Positions 34,304 through 38,713 of a stretch of 38,713 nt of DNA are shown here, piece by piece. Source of the DNA: Thermoleophilia bacterium (GTDB lineage: Bacteria; Actinomycetota; Thermoleophilia; Miltoncostaeales; Miltoncostaeaceae); contig JALOLS010000011.1 in the NCBI GenBank assembly GCA_025455865.1, positions 1 to 38,713 of the forward strand, read 5' to 3'. The notes beneath the pieces were generated by a model. It was not told where the DNA came from and ran no database searches. It saw nothing but the letters and a program-made list of their open reading frames with translations. Within the stretch, counting starts at the first letter, position 1; each line of letters starts with the position of its first letter. The translations under genes and the position numbers were made by a program.

Positions 34304-35092
34304 TCAGGACCGGGGCGCCTCGGTGAGGCTGCCCTGGCGGGTCCAGTACACGCTCGCCGACAGGTACCGGCGCGCGGTGGCGAAGCCCATCGCCCGCAGG
34401 GACTCATGGGTCCAGATGAGCCAGTAGTCGCCGTCGGACTCCCGGAAGCACATGACCCGGCCCTGGATGTCGTCCCGCTCCTGCCGGTAGAACCAGGTGG
34501 TCTCGCCCGGCAGCGGCGGCTGGCGGACGTTGGGGCAGTTGCGGACGCCGATGGGGACGTCCTGGGCGCTCCGGTAGCGGGCGTAGGACGCCTCCAGCGC
34601 CCGCACGCTCGGGAAGAGCTCGTACCAGCTCTTCGCGCCGAGCGCGCTGCGGGTCTCGCAGACCACGCCGGCGATGGCGCCACGGCTCCGGTCACGCACG
34701 GGCTCGCGGGTGCAGCGCTCCCGCACGGCGGGGCCGAGGCGGCTGATCAGGAAGGCCTCGCCGCCGTTGGGGAACCCGGGGGGACGCGGGACGAGCGGCG
34801 GCGGGGGCGCCGGGGGGCCCGGGGAGGGCGGCGGCGGGGGCGGCGCCGGCGCGGTCGTCGCGGCGTCGGTCCGCGGCGGCGGGAGCGCGGTGACCACCGA
34901 GTCGGTCGGCGCGGTCGCGACGGTGTCGGTGGCCGGCGCGGTCGGGGTGGTCGGCGTCGGGTCGGTGGCCGGCGGCACGGTCGTCGCGCCGGTGGTCCCG
35001 GTCACGGTGACCGTGGTCGTGCCCCCGCCCCCGCAGCCGGCGACCAGGGCGGCGGCGGCGAGCAGTCCGAGTCCCGCGACCCCCATCCGCAC
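34304..35092 (-). CDS. Lipoprotein with a Thr/Pro stalk and a kinase-sensor-like C-terminal domain
   Basis: The 262-residue product starts at GTG 35092 or ATG 35086. The lipobox LVAGC places the lipidated cysteine at C20. A long Thr/Ala/Pro stalk (about 25-100) then presents a globular domain (about 105-255). That domain has paired cysteines and the pattern ISRLGPAVRERCTRE, GAIAGVVCETR, WYELFPSVRALEASYARYRS, GRVMCFRESDGDYWLIWTHE, which resembles extracellular domains seen at the C-termini of Thermoleophilia Ser/Thr kinases. It is probably a surface ligand-binding or wall-associated protein. It precedes a tRNA pair and is convergent with the exporter. The domain link is from memory of the family and is moderate. 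Confidence 0.75.
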   Translation of the reverse strand: MRMGVAGLGLLAAAALVAGCGGGGTTTVTVTGTTGATTVPPATDPTPTTPTAPATDTVATAPTDSVVTALPPPRTDAATTAPAPPPPPPSPGPPAPPPPLVPRPPGFPNGGEAFLISRLGPAVRERCTREPVRDRSRGAIAGVVCETRSALGAKSWYELFPSVRALEASYARYRSAQDVPIGVRNCPNVRQPPLPGETTWFYRQERDDIQGRVMCFRESDGDYWLIWTHESLRAMGFATARRYLSASVYWTRQGSLTEAPRS

Positions 35093-35171
35093 CGCCCCAC
35101 CCCCTGTCGTCGATACCGGCGCGGGCAGTCTACCGGCGTCCCGGCCGGAGGCGGCCGCCGGCGCGGGCTGT

Positions 35172-35179
35172 GCTATCCT
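35172..35179 (+). promoter_or_regulatory. Extended -10 promoter element for tRNA-Gln
   Basis: TGC-TATCCT (a TGn extension plus a TATnnT hexamer) lies 22 bp before the mature tRNA-Gln end in otherwise GC-only sequence. No -35 match is seen, which an extended -10 can tolerate. Confidence 0.4.
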
Positions 35180-35201
35180 CGCCGCCGCCGCAGGCCGGTG
35201 A

Positions 35202-35272
35202 TGGGGGATCGTCTAGCGGTAGGACGCCGGGTTCTGGCCCCGGTAGCGGGGGTTCGAATCCTCCTCCCCCAG
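35202..35272 (+). tRNA. tRNA-Gln (anticodon CTG)
   Basis: The cloverleaf is complete. The acceptor stem is TGGGGGA/TCCCCCA with discriminator G, and the D arm lies around AGCGGTAGG. The anticodon stem CCGGG/CCCGG has loop TTCTGGC (anticodon CTG), and the T arm GGGGG-TTCGAAT-CCTCC contains one G-T pair. CCA is not encoded. Confidence 0.93.
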
Positions 35273-35314
35273 CTTGCCTCCCTCACCGTCTGGCAGGCAT
35301 CACAGCTTCATCTC

Positions 35315-35387
35315 GGCGCATTCGTCTAGGGGCCTAGGACGCCGCCCTCTCACGGCGGTAACACGGGTTCAAATCCCGTATGCGCTA
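35315..35387 (+). tRNA. tRNA-Glu (anticodon CTC)
   Basis: The acceptor GGCGCAT/ATGCGCT (G-T at the first pair) carries discriminator A. The anticodon stem CCGCC/GGCGG has loop CTCTCAC (anticodon CTC), and the T loop TTCAAAT is closed by ACGGG/CCCGT. It lies 42 bp after tRNA-Gln and is probably co-transcribed. CCA is not encoded. The sequence beyond its 3' end has the character of a decayed island. Confidence 0.93.
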
Positions 35388-35404
35388 CTCAATCGGTCAA
35401 CCGG

Positions 35405-35428
35405 AAAGCCCCGCTCCTGCGGGGTTTT
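35405..35428 (+). terminator. Intrinsic terminator of the tRNA pair
   Basis: AAAGCCCCGC - TCCT - GCGGGGTTTT forms a GC stem extended by A-T pairs and followed by T residues. This is a classical rho-independent terminator 17 bp after tRNA-Glu. Confidence 0.85.
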
Positions 35429-35510
35429 CTGCGTTCCGGGGCCGTTGCCAGGAACCGCCACCGAACGCCGGATTGGACCCAGAATGGACCCAGGCCCAAG
35501 GGTCCGGGGA

Positions 35511-35800
35511 TCAGCACGAGGCAGCCACCAGGCGCTCCAGGGCCATCGCCGAGGACGCCTTCTCCTCGGCGTAGGCGTGGCCGTGGCGGGCCATGACCAG
35601 GGCCGGGGAGGCATGCCCGAGGAGCTCCGCCACCGCGTGCACCGTGAGCCCGGCGGCGAGGAGCGCCGAGGCGTAGGCATGGCGCAGATCGTGCAGGCGC
35701 GGCACCGGCTCGCCGAGGCCGGCGGCCCGGGTCGCCCGGGTGAAGGCGTGCCGCGGCCGGCCGTTGGGCGAGGCCCGTCCATGCTCACGCCTGTGCCGGG
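35511..35800 (-). pseudogene. Tyrosine-recombinase (phage-type integrase) C-terminal remnant
   Basis: The minus strand encodes the end of an integrase catalytic domain: RHAFTRATRAAGL, LHDLRHAYASALLAAGL (R..H box with the catalytic arginine and histidine), VAELLGHASPALVMARHGH and a helical tail. In intact relatives the last segment reads '..RYGH', with the nucleophilic tyrosine; here it is RHGH. Nothing upstream of about 35800 resembles the N-terminal or core-binding domains. It therefore appears truncated and catalytically dead. It points toward the tRNA-Glu 3' end about 125 bp away, the classic position of an integrase beside its attachment site. Confidence 0.75.
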
Positions 35801-35947
35801 CCGAAGCGATGCTCGCGGGGTGTCGCCTCGGGTCGCCGGCTCCGACGACGATCGTCCCCTGGGCCATCGTCGCGGGCGCAGGCACGCACAAGCCCGCGAG
35901 CGGCGGGGCGGCGGCGGCACGCAGGAGAACCCAAGACTCAGCGACCC

Positions 35948-35975
35948 GCCGGGCTGCGACGGTTTGCAGCCCGGC
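35948..35975. repeat. Perfect 10-bp inverted repeat
   Basis: GCCGGGCTGC - 8 nt (GACGGTTT) - GCAGCCCGGC lies between the integrase remnant and the DUF2254 gene end, 88 bp past that gene's stop. It could be the DUF2254 terminator (the gene is on the minus strand), a REP-like element, or an element end left by the island. Confidence 0.55.
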
Positions 35976-36062
35976 TCGCGCGAACGGCGGGGATCCCGGC
36001 GGCGGAAGATGCCGAGGTGGACGGCTCCTCCGCCGCCGCCGGGTCCAGGCACCGCCGTTCGT

Positions 36063-37337
36063 CTACCTGCCCGCATGTCCGCCTCCCCCGATCCCCTGCT
36101 TGTCGGGGGCCATCGCGCGCTCTGAATCGACGCCTTCGCCAAAGCGCTCGCGCACTGTCGCTTCGAGCCGAGCCAGCTCCTCGTCCACGGCGGCGCGGTG
36201 CTCCGGGCGCACCGCGTCCTGCAGGCGCAGGAGCAGGGCGCGCAGACGTCGCACCACCTGGATGGAGCTCGCGCCGTACTGGCGGATCTCGGTCACGCCG
36301 AGTTCGAGGTAGTCCGCCCAGCCGCGGGAGGGGAGCACGACCCTTGGCATCCCGCCGGAATCGCAGAAGATCCCGCGGCCCGAGAAGTCGTTCCGTCCGA
36401 CAACCAGCAACACATCCTCGACGTAGTCCAGCACCTGGACCGCAGTGGTCGGGTCATTGATCGCGGCCGAGAGCGCACGGTTCGCGACGTCGACCATGAC
36501 GCGTATCGCGAAGGCCGGGTCTTGCTCGATCGTCCGCTCCTTCCCGAGGGCAACCATGCCTTCCAGCGTTCGAGCGGCATCGCGGGGCGGGGCCGAGCCC
36601 CGGACCTCGAGAAGCGGTGCTTGCGGGTGGACGAAATCCCCGACCCCGTGACGGAACACGAGCGTGCACGCATGCTGCTGCGCCCAGCCCACAAGACCGT
36701 CGAGTGAGACCGCCTGGATGGTGCCGGTGCGTGTGCTCTCAACGATGTGGGCGGCCGCGGAGTGCCACTCAAGCGACGTCGAGGCTGTCGCGGTCGGCTG
36801 CACGAGGCCGAGGAACGCCGTCACGCCGATCTCGCTGACCGAGGCCGCGACGGCCGCCGGCCGCAGCCGCTGCAGGAGACGCGAGAAGAAGATCAGGAAG
36901 AGCAAGATGCCGAGGAGGACGAGCCCGGAGACCAGAACGACGCCGAGGTCGGGGGATTCGGTCTCGCCGACACGGCGAAGCAGCGCGAACGAGTAGGCGA
37001 ACGTCCCGACCAGGACCGCCAGAACCGCCTTCAGGAGGGGGTCTCGATACACCAGCCGCATGTACCGCGCCGAGAACTGGCTTGTGGACGTCTGCACCAG
37101 GAGAACGGTCACGGTCACCACGAAGCCGATGAGCCCGATCATGGCGCCGAGGATCGCCGAGAGGAGGGAGGACGCGGTCGACGGCGTGAACGTCAGGGCC
37201 GCGGGCATGTCGAGGTCCTCTCCCACCTCCGCCGCACCCCACGCCAGGAGTATCCCGGCCAACGCGCCGAGCAGCGGAACGAGCCACAGGCTCTGGCGCA
37301 CGCTCTGGCGCCGCCGAAAGCGTGTTGTCCAGCTCAT
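36063..37337 (-). CDS. DUF2254 membrane protein
   Basis: ATG 37337 is favoured because GAGGAGGT lies 10 nt upstream; a GTG 12 bp earlier would sit on that site. The 424-residue protein has two N-terminal helices (about 16-40, 54-85) and two more (about 103-125, 132-158), then a long cytoplasmic or external soluble part. Family features are VTVTVLLVQTSTSQFSARYM after the second helix, QAVSLDGLVGWAQQHAC, IRVMVDVANRALSAAINDPTTA and a C-terminal EIRQYGASSIQVVRRLRALL. The function is unknown. Codon choice is visibly less GC-biased than in the rest of the window, consistent with transfer. A second membrane-protein gene lies 94 bp upstream. Confidence 0.88.
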   Translation of the reverse strand: MSWTTRFRRRQSVRQSLWLVPLLGALAGILLAWGAAEVGEDLDMPAALTFTPSTASSLLSAILGAMIGLIGFVVTVTVLLVQTSTSQFSARYMRLVYRDPLLKAVLAVLVGTFAYSFALLRRVGETESPDLGVVLVSGLVLLGILLFLIFFSRLLQRLRPAAVAASVSEIGVTAFLGLVQPTATASTSLEWHSAAAHIVESTRTGTIQAVSLDGLVGWAQQHACTLVFRHGVGDFVHPQAPLLEVRGSAPPRDAARTLEGMVALGKERTIEQDPAFAIRVMVDVANRALSAAINDPTTAVQVLDYVEDVLLVVGRNDFSGRGIFCDSGGMPRVVLPSRGWADYLELGVTEIRQYGASSIQVVRRLRALLLRLQDAVRPEHRAAVDEELARLEATVRERFGEGVDSERAMAPDKQGIGGGGHAGR

Positions 37338-37431
37338 GCTGGGATGCACCTCCTCGGTGGCACGCCCGCTCGGTGCAAGCCGCTCTCGGTCACCGCAACG
37401 GCGACGACAGCCTCGTGGCGTCCGCTCATGG

Positions 37432-38139
37432 TCACGACCCGGGACGCTCGCCGGGGTCGACGACCCGACGCCTCGTGAAGCTGTTGATGAGCACGTAGAG
37501 GCTCAGGACCAGCACCCAGGCCGGGAAGACCAGCGCAATCCACGGGAGGAGATCGACGGCCAGCAGGAGCAGCGCCGCGACGGCGTACCCGGATGCGACG
37601 AGCCATCGAGGCGCCAGCCTCGTCCGAGCGAGGATCGTCGACGTGGCGAGGGTGAACACGGCGGCCATCCGCATCGCGTAGACATTGATCAGCTCGTTGA
37701 TGATGCGGTGCCCGACCCCCCAGGATCCGGAGGCGAGGAGGCCGTCACCGTGCTCACCAGCGCTTGCGATGAAGCCGGCCGCAACGGCCGAAGCGACGAA
37801 CAACACGCCCACGAACAGCAACCCGCTCCCCAGGAAGGCCGTCGCGAAGAACCGGTCCTCCGCTTCGCCGACGCGGTCGCGCAGCACGCCGACAAACCAC
37901 AGGAAGGCGATACCCGCGAACGGCACGAGGCCAAGTGCGAAGAGCACCGCCTCTCGCTGTGAGCTGTCGGTGAGCAACTCCCCCGGAGCATTGCGATCCG
38001 CGGGGACAGCCGTCCGGATGAGGACGAGCGCGACGATGAAGAGCACAGAGAAGGCGATGCCCGCGAGGGCGGCCGCGCGCGGCGTCCTGATCGCCCGAGG
38101 GACGGACCCCGCCTCTGCCAATGGTTCCCGGGACATCAT
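37432..38139 (-). CDS. Integral membrane protein with about six helices, uncharacterised
   Basis: The 235-residue product starts at ATG 38139 (a second ATG follows directly); no good ribosome site is visible. Hydrophobic helices lie at about residues 25-45, 64-88, 100-125, 150-170, 178-200 and 200-225. Between helices 1 and 2 is a polar loop (AVPADRNAPGELLTDSSQREA). A conserved-looking SWGVGHRIINELINVYAMRMAA segment precedes helix 4. It resembles hypothetical membrane proteins common in actinobacterial accessory regions, but no named family or function can be given. It shares the lower-GC character of the DUF2254 gene and may be co-transcribed with it. Confidence 0.78.
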   Translation of the reverse strand: MMSREPLAEAGSVPRAIRTPRAAALAGIAFSVLFIVALVLIRTAVPADRNAPGELLTDSSQREAVLFALGLVPFAGIAFLWFVGVLRDRVGEAEDRFFATAFLGSGLLFVGVLFVASAVAAGFIASAGEHGDGLLASGSWGVGHRIINELINVYAMRMAAVFTLATSTILARTRLAPRWLVASGYAVAALLLLAVDLLPWIALVFPAWVLVLSLYVLINSFTRRRVVDPGERPGS

Positions 38140-38713
38140 GATCGGGACATGACGTCAGCCCCGGGGGTCAGGCTGCGCCCGAAGACGGACATCTCGGCGT
38201 ACTCCCGACCCGGCGTGCGGACCACCGGGGGTCATGGTCGCCGCGAGGTGCGCCGTGCGACCCGACGTTCGGCAGCAAGGTGGCCGCCCCCCTGCGTCGT
38301 GGTGTGAGCCGCGATCACGCGGCCGGCGTGCCCGTCTCGAGAGATGGCATCGTCTGCAGGCACCGGTGCCAAGGGTGCGATTGGCAGCCACCTTCCCTCG
38401 TGTTCGTCGTTCGATCCCCACCTGTCGAAGCTCGTCGTCACCCGGAGTGCCTTCTCGCCCCCCGGGGATCACGAACGTCATGCGCTTCGTCAGGGCGACA
38501 TTCCCTGGATGATGTCGATCGCGCCGATCGCTTCAGGGCGTCGTCCGTCACTTTCGAAGCTGTCAGTTCGCGACCCCGGGAACATCCGCCCGAAACACGT
38601 GGCGCCGGTGCGGGAAAGTCCGTTGTCGTCCGGGGTCTGCGCCTTGCCCGAAGGGCCGGTGATCGGGCTCTTCCGATCCGAGTGGGGATCCGGGGGAGGC
38701 GCTCGCGGCCGGT
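38140..38713. other. Right-end stretch with no supported gene
   Basis: This 574-bp region has short open frames on both strands, but none has a ribosome site, a family-like pattern or consistent codon bias. It contains a 12-nt palindrome GGCACCGGTGCC (38359-38370). From ATG 38509 a plus-strand frame stays open to the edge, but its residues look non-coding. It may be the decayed or unannotated edge of the accessory island. Confidence 0.5.

Noticed and set aside
38359-38370. 12-bp palindrome GGCACCGGTGCC
   Set aside because: Short GC-rich palindromes are frequent in this composition; there is no gene or second half-site beside it.
38232-38441. A 69-codon minus-strand frame with a plausible start (MTTSFDRWGS)
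   Set aside because: It has no ribosome site, loses any protein-like character after about 30 codons and overlaps another equally unconvincing frame.
38666-38677. GCTCTTCCGATC, identical to part of a sequencing-adapter end
   Set aside because: The flanking bases do not continue the adapter on either side, so a 12-base chance match is more likely than contamination.

Overview
The window is very GC-rich, densely packed chromosomal DNA with many GTG starts and 1-8 nt gene overlaps. The gene set and order suggest an actinobacterium, most likely class Thermoleophilia (Solirubrobacter/Gaiella/Miltoncostaea-like). This is inferred from the order mnmA - DUF948 - small membrane protein - alaS - ruvX - mltG - aroE, which is typical of actinobacteria, running straight into pilB-pilT-pilC, and from hisS-aspS nearby. 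No 16S rRNA or other direct taxonomic marker is present.

Layout. (1) 1-7.5 kb: the start of a NIT-domain chemoreceptor running off the left edge, cheW, a divergent 6-phosphogluconate dehydrogenase / 6-phosphogluconolactonase pair, a secreted DUF4352-like protein, a NirK-like two-domain copper oxidase with two dyads upstream, polyphosphate glucokinase, a small unknown protein, a FrnE-type DsbA protein and a universal stress protein. (2) 7.5-23.8 kb: one long minus-strand run, in transcription order an IscU-MnmA fusion, DUF948, a DUF6167-like protein, a 1120-residue E1alpha-E1beta-lipoyl-KAS III fusion, alaS, ruvX, mltG, aroE, a fatty-acid desaturase, pilB, pilT and pilC, ending in a methyltransferase gene remnant. 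(3) 23.9-35.1 kb: a small dimeric-barrel protein, a secreted thioredoxin-fold protein behind a candidate poly-cysteine leader peptide, a secreted zinc peptidase, a minus-strand cluster (formimidoyltransferase, small membrane protein, hisS, aspS), a heterodimeric ABC exporter pair and a lipoprotein. (4) 35.2-38.7 kb: tRNA-Gln(CTG), tRNA-Glu(CTC), a terminator, an integrase remnant without its catalytic tyrosine, a 10-bp dyad and two membrane proteins in less GC-rich sequence. This looks like a decayed island at the tRNA-Glu gene.

How the genes fit together. gnd, pgl and ppgK feed glucose, phosphorylated from polyphosphate, into the pentose phosphate pathway. The E1-lipoyl-KAS III fusion and the desaturase both point to membrane lipid tailoring. 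mnmA, alaS, hisS and aspS serve translation. PilB/T/C are the motor and platform of a type IV pilus whose pilins and alignment proteins lie elsewhere.

The most notable items are: the E1alpha/beta-lipoyl-KAS III fusion inserted into the conserved alaS cluster and apparently coupled to an 11-residue leader ORF; the IscU-like domain fused to MnmA; and the poly-Cys leader ORF overlapping the start of a secreted thioredoxin-like gene.
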